Both the position numbers and the translations under genes were made by a program. Shown one piece after another: positions 36,398 through 45,413 of a DNA stretch of 64,000 nucleotides (positions are counted from its first letter, which is position 1; every line of letters begins with the position of its first letter). The DNA is taken from NCBI RefSeq assembly GCF_900215505.1, contig NZ_LT907844.1:1-64000 (forward strand), written 5' to 3'. This DNA is from Cohaesibacter sp. ES.047 (GTDB lineage Bacteria > Pseudomonadota > Alphaproteobacteria > Rhizobiales > Cohaesibacteraceae). Below the pieces are notes generated by a model. It was not told where the DNA came from. It saw only the letters and a list, made by a program, of their open reading frames with translations, and did not search any database.

Positions 36398-37044
36398 TTG
36401 CGATATGCTTTAGCTACGATGCGCGATACGTCTGCCATGCGGCTGCGCGCTCGGCAACGATCCTCACTGTCTGGCAGGCGTGCATCCAGTACCGCATCGA
36501 GTTGAGCGCGCGCTGCTTCCTGGCTTAATCCGTCGAGGCTCAGCCCGCACCGAAGCCATATCCCGTCGATGGCTGTCGTCAACAGATCCGCCATCAAGAT
36601 CGCGTCCTGCTCTGACAACAGGCTACGCAACGGGCCGATTAGGTTCGAGCGCATTCTGGCGTATATCAACGTCTGAATGCGTTGATAGGTCGTAATATGG
36701 GGCACGCCGGCGCAAAGAGAAATCCATGCGTGGGCGACGTCAGAACGAAAAGACGTGGGAGAAAGGTTCGTTTCAAGAACAGCATAAATGCGTTCCCAAG
36801 GGGTTTGCGCCTCTTTCAAAAGCGATACCGCTTCCTTCAGCAAGACCGAATTGGCATGGCGCAGCGCAGCCGCGAGCAACGCTTCCTTGCTTTGGAAGTA
36901 GTGCAGAACATTTGCTTTGGAAGCCCCGGCCTCTTCAGCAACGCGCGCAAGCGAAGTTCCCTGCAGTCCAAGCTTCATCAAGGTACGATAAGCAGCTGCG
37001 GCATATTCTGCCCGTCTTATATGAGAAATATTCCTGCGACCCAT
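36394..37044 (-). CDS. betI: TetR-family regulator, BetI-like
   Basis: 216 residues. N-terminal helix-turn-helix (TLMKLGLQGTSLARVAEEAG, ASKANVLHYFQSKEALLAAA) and the BetI-type ligand domain (TTAIDGIWLRCGLSLDGLSQ, AARAQLDAVLDARL). BetI represses choline/betaine genes and responds to choline. It is divergent from a choline/betaine-type binding protein, 133 bases away, which supports that role. The last codons (AKAYRN and stop) lie within the terminal repeat of the neighbouring IS630, so the natural C terminus has probably been replaced by element sequence with little loss. Confidence 0.82.
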   Translation of the reverse strand: MGRRNISHIRRAEYAAAAYRTLMKLGLQGTSLARVAEEAGASKANVLHYFQSKEALLAAALRHANSVLLKEAVSLLKEAQTPWERIYAVLETNLSPTSFRSDVAHAWISLCAGVPHITTYQRIQTLIYARMRSNLIGPLRSLLSEQDAILMADLLTTAIDGIWLRCGLSLDGLSQEAARAQLDAVLDARLPDSEDRCRARSRMADVSRIVAKAYRN

Positions 37045-37095
37045 TACTGCCCTCCAGCCAGATCCGCTCCGGTTCGTGCGTTCTTCTAGAATAGG

Positions 37096-37111
37096 TTGAC
37101 TCGGCGGTCAA
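37096..37111. promoter_or_regulatory. Candidate TetR operator
   Basis: The perfect inverted repeat TTGAC-TCGGCG-GTCAA lies midway between the divergent betI-like and choX-like genes. A related TTGACCAAATGGTT lies at 37135-37148. Spacing and symmetry suit a TetR dimer. Confidence 0.6.
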
Positions 37112-37177
37112 TTTAATAGATCTTCTGCCATAGATTGACCAAATGGTTTATTTATAACCCAAGAGGATCATAAAAAC

Positions 37178-38110
37178 ATGAAATCACTTCGCTCCACGAC
37201 AGCCGCCCTGTTGCTTACGTTAGCAGCTCCCGCCCATGCCGATTGCAATCTTGTGCGCCTTGCCGAGCCTGGCTGGACAGATCTGGCGCTTACATCCGCG
37301 ATCACGCAGGTTCTGATCGAAGGAATGGGGCATCAGACAGAGAGCAAGATCCTCGGCATTCCCGTGATTTATGAATCAATGAAGCGCAAGGATCTGGATG
37401 TCTTTATGGGATATTGGGATCCGGCGATGGAAACCTATTTCGATGCCTATCGTGATGGCGGGGAAATCGAAACGATCCATACGAACCTTGAAGGGGCCAA
37501 ATTCACGTGGGCCGTTCCATCGTATGTATATGACGCAGGGGTTCACTCCTTCAAAGACCTAGTAGGCCATGCGGATGAATTCAGCAAGAAAGTGTATGGT
37601 ATCGAACCGGGCTCGAACAGCATCATGCTTGATATTGTTGCCAAAAACGAATTCGGATTGGGAGACTGGAAGGTCGTCGAAAGCTCGGAACAGGGCATGC
37701 TTTCGCAGGTTTCGCGTGAGGTAAAGCGCAAAAAGTGGATCGTTTTCCTCGGTTGGGCTCCGCATCCCATGAACACGGCATTCGATCTGAAATATCTTGA
37801 AGGGGGCGACGACTACTACGGGCCGGACTTCGGTGGGGCGACCGTGCACACACAGGTGCGCCAAGGGTATCAGAAAGAATGTCCCGAAATTGGCAAACTG
37901 CTTGACCAGCTCACATTCAATGTAGACATGGAAAGCGAAGGCATGGGCTATATTCTGGATGACAAAATGAACACCATGGATGCCGCACGCAAAGTCATTA
38001 CCAACCATCCCGAAATGCTGGAGAACTGGTTGCAAGGCATTTCTACGACGGATGGTGATCCGGCTTTACCCGTTATAAAAGCAGATCTCGGACTTGATCC
38101 GAAGCAATGA
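37178..38110 (+). CDS. choX: Choline/glycine betaine-type substrate-binding protein (ChoX-like)
   Basis: 310 residues with a signal peptide (LRSTTAALLLTLAAPAHA), then CNLVRLAEPGWTDLALTSAI of OpuAC-type quaternary-amine binding proteins. Aromatic residues that could form the choline cage are visible in PGWTD, GYWDPAM and LGWAPHPMN. AAGAGG precedes the ATG. ChoX normally works with the ChoW permease and ChoV ATPase, but those are not next to it here; instead a hydrolase gene follows with an ATGA overlap. Either the transporter genes lie elsewhere or they were lost through the adjacent insertions. Confidence 0.85.
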   Translation: MKSLRSTTAALLLTLAAPAHADCNLVRLAEPGWTDLALTSAITQVLIEGMGHQTESKILGIPVIYESMKRKDLDVFMGYWDPAMETYFDAYRDGGEIETIHTNLEGAKFTWAVPSYVYDAGVHSFKDLVGHADEFSKKVYGIEPGSNSIMLDIVAKNEFGLGDWKVVESSEQGMLSQVSREVKRKKWIVFLGWAPHPMNTAFDLKYLEGGDDYYGPDFGGATVHTQVRQGYQKECPEIGKLLDQLTFNVDMESEGMGYILDDKMNTMDAARKVITNHPEMLENWLQGISTTDGDPALPVIKADLGLDPKQ

Positions 38111-39009
38111 CGCGTCAAGACCTCTATGCCGAGTTGGGTGATATCCGGATTTGCTACAGGCAAGACGGGCCTCCGGATGCACCCGCGCTGTTCCTCATTC
38201 CCGGTCTTGGTATGCAATTGATCGAATGGCCAGAAGACCTTGTCGATGCGCTTTCGCAAGATTATCGGGTCATTCGCATGGACAATCGGGATTGCGGGTT
38301 ATCAAGCCGATGTGGCGGACCGTTCTCAAATGTCCCCTCCGGCTTTTCCTGGGCGGGTAGCCCGGCCGAACTCGCCCCTTATGGCCTGAGTGATATGGCG
38401 GATGACGTCATCGCGTTGGCCGACCATCTGGGCCTGAAGCCGCATGGGTGCATCGGATTTTCCATGGGGGGCATGATCGCACAGCTTGTAGCAATAAGGG
38501 CGCAGGGGCGGGTGACGTCTATTGTGTCAATTTGCAGCACGGGCGGGGAAAGCCTGCTATCCGCCGAACCTGACGCGTTGCGTCAGATGGAAGCCTTTTT
38601 CTTGCCCCTTCCCACGCAAGCAGACGCAATGACAACGATCCAATCGTGCAATGCCTATTTCTCCCGTGGCACCTTGCCCTTTGATGGCGAACAAAATGTT
38701 CGGCTGTCCCGCGCTCTGATCGAGCGCGCCCGCGATGAAGGTGGCTATCTCCGGCAGGCTCTGGCACTGACGGCGACGCCAGCCTGGGCGGATAGCTTGG
38801 CAGGACTCACTGTTCCGGCTCTCTTTCTGCATGGTAACAGTGATCCTTGTATCAAGGCAGAATCCGCTCAACGGATCGCGGCCGATATGTCAAAGGCCCG
38901 TTGCTACACCTATTCGGACGTGGGGCACTGGATTGATGACAAGATTTCAGAGCAAATTGTAAGCTGGCTAGACGTGAAAGATCGGCCGAATTCGGCAGTT
39001 TTCAGTTAA
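38107..39009 (+). CDS. Alpha/beta hydrolase coupled to the ChoX-like gene
   Basis: 300 residues. Oxyanion-hole region LIPGLGMQLIEWP, nucleophile elbow G-F-S119-M-G-G, acid D246 (HGNSDPC) and H274 (DVGHWI) form a complete Ser-Asp-His triad. No signal peptide, so cytoplasmic. The ATGA overlap with choX indicates a shared substrate. A choline or betaine ester is a reasonable guess (inference). The last few residues may have been altered by the neighbouring IS110 insertion. It resembles the pimeloyl-ACP esterase/3-oxoadipate enol-lactonase type, whose members have many substrates. Confidence 0.85.
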   Translation: MTRQDLYAELGDIRICYRQDGPPDAPALFLIPGLGMQLIEWPEDLVDALSQDYRVIRMDNRDCGLSSRCGGPFSNVPSGFSWAGSPAELAPYGLSDMADDVIALADHLGLKPHGCIGFSMGGMIAQLVAIRAQGRVTSIVSICSTGGESLLSAEPDALRQMEAFFLPLPTQADAMTTIQSCNAYFSRGTLPFDGEQNVRLSRALIERARDEGGYLRQALALTATPAWADSLAGLTVPALFLHGNSDPCIKAESAQRIAADMSKARCYTYSDVGHWIDDKISEQIVSWLDVKDRPNSAVFS

Positions 39010-39196
39010 ACTGTCGACGGCAAGAAGATGAAGAGAACCAAGTCCTGAAACGCCGACTGCAGCGCCTCCACAGCTTCAAAAGTTCAAGAAAACCGGCGAT
39101 TGTCAACCGAACCATCCCAATGGGATGTACCGGCTGCTTCCCCCAACTCAGCAGGTTATAGTTTGACTGTTTCAACTGCAGATTAGGAGAAGTGGC
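39010..39196. other. Left flank of the second IS110 element
   Basis: 187 bases with no gene. The first part (CRRQEDEENQVLKRRLQRLH in the plus frame) looks like a coding remnant of unknown origin. The rest, gcaggttatagtttgactg onward, is probably the IS110 left end and promoter. Confidence 0.35.
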
Positions 39197-40294
39197 ATGA
39201 CGAAGAAAGCAATTGATGCATTGATGTCGATTGGCATCGATATCGGCAAAGACACGTTCCATCTGGTTGGCTTTGATTACGATGGCCAACTTGTTCTGCG
39301 CAAGAAAATCAAACGACTTGCCCTGCTGCAGACCTTCGAAAATTTTCCGAGATGCGTTGTCGGTATGGAAGCATGCCTGAGCGCCCACTTTGTCAGTCGA
39401 TGCTTGCGCAAACTCGGGTTCAAACCTCGGATCATCCCTGCCATTTATGTGAAGCCCTTCATCAAGGGCCAGAAGAATGACTACAATGATGCTGAGGCCA
39501 TTGCGGAGGCAGCCTTGCGGCCGAACTTGCCGACAGTGCCAGAGAAAAGCCAGGACCAGCTCGACCTGCAAGCTCTTCATCGCGTCAGGTCCCGCTTGGT
39601 GTCCCGTCGCACAGCAACGATAAACCAGATCCGTGCATTTTTGATTGAACAGGGCATTACGGTTCGCAAGGGGCTGCGGGCTTTGAAAAATTCCTTCGAA
39701 ACCATTCTCGAACAGCGCAAAGATGAGATATCGCCCCGAATGCGCAGTATCCTGTTTGGCCTCTATGGAGACTGGCTCTGGCTTGATGACAGGATTGAGG
39801 CTGTCTCCAAGGAGATAGAAGAGATCAGCCAAAGGGAAGAAAACTGCATCAACGTGATGACGATCCCCGGCATTGGTCCGGTAATCTCGACTGCGATGGT
39901 TGCTGCTGTCGGAACTGGAGAAGCCTTTGATCGAGCGCGCGATTTTGCCGCCTGGGTCGGTTTGGTTCCCCGTCAACACAGCACAGGGGGCCGAACAATA
40001 CTTGGACGCATATCGAAACGGGGCAGCCGATATTTGCGGATGCTCTTTGTGCAAGCGGCGAGGGTTATTCTGATGCGATCCAATCGATGGCCAGACTTCA
40101 GTTTTGGTGAATGGCTGATAAGGGCATCAGAACGCATGAACCAGAACAAGCTGGCGATAGCTTTGGCCAACAAACTGGCCCGGATGGCTTGGAGTATCCT
40201 CAGACACAAAACGGCGTTTGATGCGCCCAAGAAATGCGGTCGAGATTGGAATCTGAAACCATTTTCGGCCTCAAAGGAGTTCGCGATAGACTGA
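39197..40294 (+). CDS. IS110-family transposase (DEDD recombinase), copy 2
   Basis: 365 residues. SIGIDIGKDTFHLVGFDYDG carries the first Asp, VVGMEACLSAHFVSRCLRKL the Glu, and GQKNDYNDAEAIAEAALRPN the two later Asp residues. The C-terminal half has IPGIGPVISTAMVAAVGTGE and PRQHSTGGRTILGRISKRGS with the Ser of the Tnp domain. A different subtype from the one at 12018, with an about 20-residue C-terminal extension. Intact. The reverse-strand long frame is a shadow. Confidence 0.96.
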   Translation: MTKKAIDALMSIGIDIGKDTFHLVGFDYDGQLVLRKKIKRLALLQTFENFPRCVVGMEACLSAHFVSRCLRKLGFKPRIIPAIYVKPFIKGQKNDYNDAEAIAEAALRPNLPTVPEKSQDQLDLQALHRVRSRLVSRRTATINQIRAFLIEQGITVRKGLRALKNSFETILEQRKDEISPRMRSILFGLYGDWLWLDDRIEAVSKEIEEISQREENCINVMTIPGIGPVISTAMVAAVGTGEAFDRARDFAAWVGLVPRQHSTGGRTILGRISKRGSRYLRMLFVQAARVILMRSNRWPDFSFGEWLIRASERMNQNKLAIALANKLARMAWSILRHKTAFDAPKKCGRDWNLKPFSASKEFAID

Positions 40295-40692
40295 CTGCAT
40301 GGAACAGAAAAATACGCCCCCAGAATCTGACGGCCCTTTCGGTCAATATGGACCTTTCCGCTAATGAGATCACGGTGCGAGCGTAACTCCAACATGGCCA
40401 CGACCCGCGTGTCGATCAAAAGGCCGTGTGTGGACACCCCGGAAAATGCAAGAAGTTTTTGGTCAATATGAACAAGGATCAGGTGCTGTCGTGTGTTCGG
40501 CCTCCAGATGTGGCATCAACACGCCACGGGCCCGTATGGAGATACGCGGGTCGGGTCCAATTCGGATACGCGCGCTCTGCGGCGCACCGCCTGTGTCTGG
40601 TTCTCCCAACCCTGTCTCGTTGATCGTTTGTCCTTACTTACCTACGCCCTTCCTACATGCCTCGCTATGGCAATAAAGATGGATTATACCAT
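40295..40692. other. Noncoding region between IS110 and IS256
   Basis: About 400 bases with no credible gene. The first part may belong to the IS110 right end (a guide-RNA candidate). It repeats ttggtcaatatgaacaagga and cggtcaatatggacctttcc, similar to each other over about 12 bases. The last about 60 bases flank the IS256 copy and show no target duplication. Confidence 0.35.
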
Positions 40693-42009
40693 GGGACTAT
40701 GGAGAATTTTGTGCCCTGGCGTGGTAACTCTAATATGAGGAGACCCACGTATGAGCATCGACAAAGCCCTTTTGGATCATCTGATGGAAGGCCGCAAAGC
40801 GGGCGATCTGTTCGGAGAGGACGGGATTCTGCAAGAACTGACCAAGGCGCTGGCCGAACGAGCCCTGAGCGCCGAACTGGACGAGCATCTGACCGAAGAA
40901 CGCGCCGATGCGCCGCCTGAAGGCGCGAACCAGGCGCTAAATCGTCGCAATGGCCGCAGCCAGAAGACGGTGACCACCGACAGCGGGAAGGTCATTCTCG
41001 ACATTCCCCGTGACCGCAACGGCAGCTTTGATCCTCTGCTGATCGCCAAGTATCAGCGCCGCTTTCCCGAGTTCGACACCAAGATCATCAGCATGTACGC
41101 GCGCGGGATGACGACCCGCGAGATCCAGGGGCATATCGAGGATATCTATGGTATAGAGGCGTCCCCGAGCCTGATTTCGGCGATCACCGATGCCGTGATG
41201 GAGGAAGTGACCGCCTGGCAGAACCGCCCGCTGGAACCGTGTTATCCGATTGTGTTCATGGACGCGATCCGGGTCAAGATCCGCACCGACGGCGTGGTTC
41301 TGAACAAGGCGGTTTTTGTGGCCCTGGCTGTTCTCCCGGACGGCACCCGCGACGTTCTGGGGCTTTGGTTCCAGGCCAATGAGGGTGCCAAGTTCTGGGC
41401 TAAAGTTCTCAGCGATCTGCGCAACCGTGGCGTTCAGGACATTCTCATCGCCGTCGTGGACGGTCTGAAGGGCTTCCCCCAGGCCATCGAGGCAGCCTTT
41501 CCTCAGACCCAGGTCCAGACCTGTATCGTGCATCTGCTGCGCCATTCCATGAGCTTTGCCAGCTACAAGGATCGCAAGGCCGTCGCAGCGGCTCTTAAGG
41601 CTGTCTACACCGCTGTGGACGCCACAGCCGCGGAGGCGGCGCTGGCGGAGTTCGAAAACAGCGACCTTGCCGCCAAATACCCGGCAATCGCACCGAGTTG
41701 GCGCCGGACTTGGAACGAGGTGATCCCGTTCCTTGACTATCCGCCCCAAGTGCGCAGGCTGATCTACACCACGAACGCCATTGAAGCACTGAACTCGAAA
41801 ATCCGCCGGGCCGTTCGCTCCCGCGGGCATTTCCCCAGTGACGAGGCAGCTGCGAAATTGATTTATCTCGCGCTAAATGCTACCTCTGTGGAATGGAAAC
41901 GCTCCGTGCGCGAATGGCACTCAGTGAAAAGCCAGTTCGCAATAATGTTCGAAGATCGTTTCCAAATGGCGTAATCAAAGCGCCAGGGCACAAAATTCTG
42001 CATAGTCCC
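40693..42009 (+). mobile_element. IS256-family insertion sequence, copy 2 (1317 bp)
   Basis: Same length and ends as the copy at 8478-9794, in the opposite direction. Left flank TATACCAT and right flank AAAGTCCA do not match, so there is no target duplication. The right end lies in an IS5 gene, the left end in unrelated DNA. Confidence 0.95.
40751..41974 (+). CDS. IS256-family (mutator-type) transposase
   Basis: 407 residues, differing from the copy at 8513 by only a few substitutions. The catalytic Asp, Asp and Glu regions (FMDAIRVKIR, VVDGLKGFP, NAIEALNSKI) are intact. Near identity of the two copies means a recent transposition or gene conversion. Confidence 0.97.
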   Translation: MSIDKALLDHLMEGRKAGDLFGEDGILQELTKALAERALSAELDEHLTEERADAPPEGANQALNRRNGRSQKTVTTDSGKVILDIPRDRNGSFDPLLIAKYQRRFPEFDTKIISMYARGMTTREIQGHIEDIYGIEASPSLISAITDAVMEEVTAWQNRPLEPCYPIVFMDAIRVKIRTDGVVLNKAVFVALAVLPDGTRDVLGLWFQANEGAKFWAKVLSDLRNRGVQDILIAVVDGLKGFPQAIEAAFPQTQVQTCIVHLLRHSMSFASYKDRKAVAAALKAVYTAVDATAAEAALAEFENSDLAAKYPAIAPSWRRTWNEVIPFLDYPPQVRRLIYTTNAIEALNSKIRRAVRSRGHFPSDEAAAKLIYLALNATSVEWKRSVREWHSVKSQFAIMFEDRFQMA

Positions 42010-42414
42010 AAAGTCCATCAGCATCGACAAGCGCGTGTATCTTTGTCGTCAGGCCGCCCCTGGAATGTCCCATGCCTCGATTGGATCCCCCTTTTTACCG
42101 GTCGCTCCATGCTGGTGCACTCGGACACATGATGAGGCAATCATCTGGATGTCACCATCGAAAGCGGACGAGATTGCATCAAGCAAGTGATCCCAAACAC
42201 CTGCTCGGCGCCGGCGCACAAAGCGATTATAACAGGCCGTATATGGTCCATAACGTTCCGGTATGTCGGCCCATGGGCTACCAGTGCGAAACCGCCAAAG
42301 TATGCCATTGATAACCCGCCGGTCATCGACGCGCGGCACGTCACGGCTCTTTTGTGGTAGAAGCGGTGCGATTGTCGACCATTCGAAATCTGTCAAATCA
42401 AAGCGACGTCTCAT
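42010..42414 (-). pseudogene. IS5-family transposase, truncated by IS256
   Basis: MRRRFDLTDFEWSTIAPLLP, NGILWRFRTGSPWADIPERY and VWDHLLDAISSAFDGDIQMI are IS427-type. The first catalytic Asp is replaced by Ala in QMIASSCVRVHQH (families have MIDS/T). Reading then changes frame to GMGHSRGGLTTKIHALVDAD, normal for the group, and is cut at 42010 by the IS256 end. Dead on two counts. ATG 42414 fits the family start better than the upstream 42456. Confidence 0.88.
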
Positions 42415-42534
42415 CAAGGCCCTCCTTTGCAAAGACCATTGAATCAAATCAAGCATCTGATGTGAAACCGTTTATGAGTTTACGACCTAAAAATGTTTGA
42501 TCCCATGCTTTGATGGTGCACCTTTCTCATTTGA

Positions 42535-43500
42535 ATGGAGGGAAGCACTAAGGGCCGAGTTCTACACGGCAGCGCCACGACGACAGAGGCAGTCCGTCGA
42601 GCAATACAAAATAGTCAAGAGAGCCTGAGAGTGCTTTCCAAGCGATACGGCATCAATCAGAAAACGGTCGTCAAGTGGAAGACGCGCACCTCACAAGCGG
42701 ACTTAAGAACCGGACCGAAGGAGCCACGTTCGACTGTGCTTTCGCGGCAAGAAGAAGCGACCATTGTCGCCTTCCGCAGGCATACCTTGTTGCCTCTCGA
42801 CGACTGCCTTTATGCACTCCAGCCGACAATCCCGCATCTGACGCGCTCTTCACTGCACAGATGCCTGCAACGACACGGAGTTTCGCGACTACCGAGTGTC
42901 GAAGGCGACAAGCAGCCAAAGAAGCGTTTCAAGAGCTATCCGATCGGCTATTTCCATATCGATATTGCCCAGGTACAGACAGCTGAAGGCAAGCTCTATC
43001 TCTTTGTGGCTATTGACCGGACTTCCAAGTATGCCTTCGTTGAACTCTATACCAAGGCAGGAAAGATGAATGCTGCACAGTTCCTGCGCAATCTGGTCGC
43101 CACTGTGCCCTATACCATCCATACTGTTCTGAACGACAATGGCATCCAGTTCACCAATCGGTCTCGCGATCTCCATGAGTTCCAGCACATCTTTGACCGG
43201 GTCTGCACTGGAAACGGCATTGAACACCGCCTGACAAAAGTGAAGCACCCAAGGACCAACGGTCAGGTCGAGAGGATGAACCGGACTATTAAGGATGCCA
43301 CCGTCATACGGTTCCATTACGACGATCACGAGCAACTCCAGAAGCATCTGGCTGTTTTCATAGATGCCTACAACTTCGCTAGACGATTGAAGACGCTAAG
43401 GGGGCTGACCCCATACGAATTTATCTGCAAAAAGTGGACAGAGGATCCGGAAAGATTCAAAATGAATCCGATCCATCAAATCCCGGGACCGAACGCCTAA
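42535..43500 (+). CDS. IS481-family transposase
   Basis: 321 residues. N-terminal helix-turn-helix SLRVLSKRYGINQKTVVKWK and THLTRSSLHRCLQRHGVSRL-type second domain; integrase core with Asp in GYFHIDIAQVQTAEGKLYLF, Asp in TVLNDNGIQFTNRSRDLHEF and Glu in RTNGQVERMNRTIKDATV, a DD(44)E spacing. Apparently intact. An interrupted relative is at 8396-8477 and 9795-9835. Confidence 0.94.
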   Translation: MEGSTKGRVLHGSATTTEAVRRAIQNSQESLRVLSKRYGINQKTVVKWKTRTSQADLRTGPKEPRSTVLSRQEEATIVAFRRHTLLPLDDCLYALQPTIPHLTRSSLHRCLQRHGVSRLPSVEGDKQPKKRFKSYPIGYFHIDIAQVQTAEGKLYLFVAIDRTSKYAFVELYTKAGKMNAAQFLRNLVATVPYTIHTVLNDNGIQFTNRSRDLHEFQHIFDRVCTGNGIEHRLTKVKHPRTNGQVERMNRTIKDATVIRFHYDDHEQLQKHLAVFIDAYNFARRLKTLRGLTPYEFICKKWTEDPERFKMNPIHQIPGPNA

Positions 43501-44070
43501 ATTGGTCCCCTGCTCCCAAAAGCGAGGACTAAAGTCAAGCCTAAAATCCCCTATAAGCGATTGTAATAATGTATGATTTCTTTCCTATAGAATGTGAAAT
43601 CAAAAAGCCGAATGGACACAGTCAACCGTTGGATAAGCTTTATAAAGTGTAGCAGCGCGGCGCGACTTTGCACGAGACTGAAGCTTGCGCATACATCCGC
43701 TTTGAGAACATTTCGCGAGAAAGCGCTGATAACCGCTCCAGAGCCGACTATGGCACCAGAAGTGAACGCTGTCCGGTTGCGGTGAGCTTCAACGGCCATG
43801 CTCTTGTTGGCCGCAAGGCCTTCGCCGACAACCTTGAAATACTGCTAGATGTACTTATTTCTGTTGCTAGGGAACAGGCGCATCGTCTTGTGGTTTCCAT
43901 CAAGGGCACAGCCGGGGTTACCTTTAGATCACCCAACCGTTTGCCGTGGAAGATCGAGACTGACGCTTAGCGCCTAGTCTAGGAGACGCAGCCGTTTTCA
44001 CCAACTTGCAACAACACACGCGAAATGATCGACGTGCACTTGCACATTGAAACAGAAGAGACCTTGACCA
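43501..44070. other. Intergenic region, possible decayed gene
   Basis: 570 bases between IS481 and yqhD. An open reading 43668-43970 (LVGRKAFADNLEILLDVLIS, EQAHRLVVSIKGTAGVTFR) could be the end of an unknown protein, but no family is recognised and there is a stop or frame break just upstream. The yqhD promoter should lie in the last 100 bases. Confidence 0.3.
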
Positions 44071-45228
44071 ATGAAAAATTTCGATTTTCGCAATCCCACG
44101 CATATTCTGTTTGGCAAGGGCCGCATCGCGGATCTGAAAGATCAGGTTCCTGCTGACGCCAAGGTCCTTGTCATCTATGGCGGCGGGAGCGCGGAACGGA
44201 CTGGCGTTCTGGCTCAGGTGCGTGAAGCACTCGCCGGTCGCACGATCGTTGAATTCGGCGGGATCGAACCGAATCCCCGTTTTGCGACTGCATTGAAGGC
44301 CGTTGAGATGATTGGCAAGGAAGACATAACATTCCTGCTTGCCGTTGGCGGCGGGTCGGTTATCGACGCCACCAAATTCATTGCGGCCGCTGCTCTTTAT
44401 GATGGCGACCCTTGGGAAATCCTGACCACGCACGGGGCGGTCGTGAAGGGCGCCATGCCCTTCGGTTCGGTGCTGACACTGCCAGCCACAGCGTCTGAGA
44501 TGAACGCCGGCTCGGTGATCACCAACGCTGAAAAGGGCGCAAAGCTCCCCTTCATGAGCGCCCATTGCTATCCCGCCTTTTCAGTACTTGACCCAGAGGT
44601 GACCTACACGCTGCCTCCACGCCAAATCGCGAACGGCGTTGCCGATGCCTTTGTTCATATCATCGAGCAGTATCTCACCTACCCTGCTGCGGCGCAGGTT
44701 CAGGACGGATTTGCCGAAACCCTGCTGCGCACCCTGATCGATCTCGGGCCGAAAGCACTGGAAACACCCAAGGACTATGACATTCGTGCCAACCTGATGT
44801 GGACGGCGACGCTGGCACTCAACGGCTTGATCGGTGCCGGGGTTCCGCAGGACTGGGCAAGCCACATGATCGGGCATGAGATTACTGCGCTCAACGATAC
44901 CGATCACGCGCGGACCCTGGCTGTTGTGTTGCCTTCGCTGATGAACGATCAGCGCGGCCCGAAACGCGAAAAACTGCTGCAATATGCTGCCAACGTCTGG
45001 GACATCCGCACAGGCTCCGACGATGAGCGGATCGACGCTGCCATCGAAGCCACCCGCGGGTTCTTTGAGTCCATGGGCATCAAGACACGGCTGGGCGACT
45101 ATGATGTTGCCGCGTCTGGCATTGACCACATTGTCGCCGCCTTGAAGGATCACGGCATGACCGCGCTCGGCGAGCATGGTGCCATCACGCCCGATGATGC
45201 GCGCCGCATTCTTGAAGCGGCCCAATAA
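44071..45228 (+). CDS. yqhD: NADPH-dependent iron-containing aldehyde reductase YqhD
   Basis: 385 residues, the usual length. GGGS at 37-40 and 93-96 with D99 form the dinucleotide site. Metal ligands by pattern are D192, H196 (DAFVH), H265 (WASHMIGHE) and H279 (NDTDHART). YqhD reduces short-chain and toxic aldehydes (acrolein, malondialdehyde, methylglyoxal-derived) to alcohols with NADPH. A DJ-1/PfpI protein gene follows after 185 bases containing a hairpin, suggesting a shared aldehyde-stress role. It is the first ordinary chromosomal gene after the insertion-sequence region. Confidence 0.95.
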   Translation: MKNFDFRNPTHILFGKGRIADLKDQVPADAKVLVIYGGGSAERTGVLAQVREALAGRTIVEFGGIEPNPRFATALKAVEMIGKEDITFLLAVGGGSVIDATKFIAAAALYDGDPWEILTTHGAVVKGAMPFGSVLTLPATASEMNAGSVITNAEKGAKLPFMSAHCYPAFSVLDPEVTYTLPPRQIANGVADAFVHIIEQYLTYPAAAQVQDGFAETLLRTLIDLGPKALETPKDYDIRANLMWTATLALNGLIGAGVPQDWASHMIGHEITALNDTDHARTLAVVLPSLMNDQRGPKREKLLQYAANVWDIRTGSDDERIDAAIEATRGFFESMGIKTRLGDYDVAASGIDHIVAALKDHGMTALGEHGAITPDDARRILEAAQ

Positions 45229-45261
45229 GAAATCGCGACCTTCACCAAGACCGAGCAACAA

Positions 45262-45283
45262 ACCGCCAGCTTTTGCTGGCGGT
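45262..45283. terminator. Hairpin between yqhD and the DJ-1/PfpI gene
   Basis: A perfect 9-base stem ACCGCCAGC / GCTGGCGGT with a TTTT loop, but no T-run afterwards, so it may be an mRNA-stabilising or attenuating hairpin rather than a full terminator. Confidence 0.5.
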
Positions 45284-45413
45284 GCGCCTGACTGCACCCC
45301 AATGCCCTTTGAAAGCGACACACTCTAATATCGCGAAAAGCACATCGGGTTGCTGAACGGGGAATAATTTCACAAGCGCGTACGCCGCGCTGACGGGAAC
45401 TGGAAACAAGATC

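Larger units (their letters stand above)
34202..36413 (+). mobile_element. Outer IS630-family element, interrupted by a second IS630
   Basis: Ends GCTAAAGC(G/A)T(G/A)TCGCA(G/A)TTAAT match in inverted orientation at 34202 and 36413. Its transposase is split at 34740/35902 by the inner IS630. The right tip overlaps the 3' end of the betI-like gene. Confidence 0.8.

Noticed and set aside
39002-40054. A 350-residue minus-strand frame
   Set aside because: Antisense to the intact IS110 transposase; composition and lack of motifs mark it as a shadow.
8478-42009. A composite transposon formed by the two IS256 copies
   Set aside because: The outer flanks show no shared target duplication, copy 1 has its own private duplication, and many other insertions lie between, so one-step movement is not supported.
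43668-43970. A 100-residue open reading frame between IS481 and yqhD
   Set aside because: No family recognised, and frame breaks lie just upstream; listed only as part of the intergenic region.
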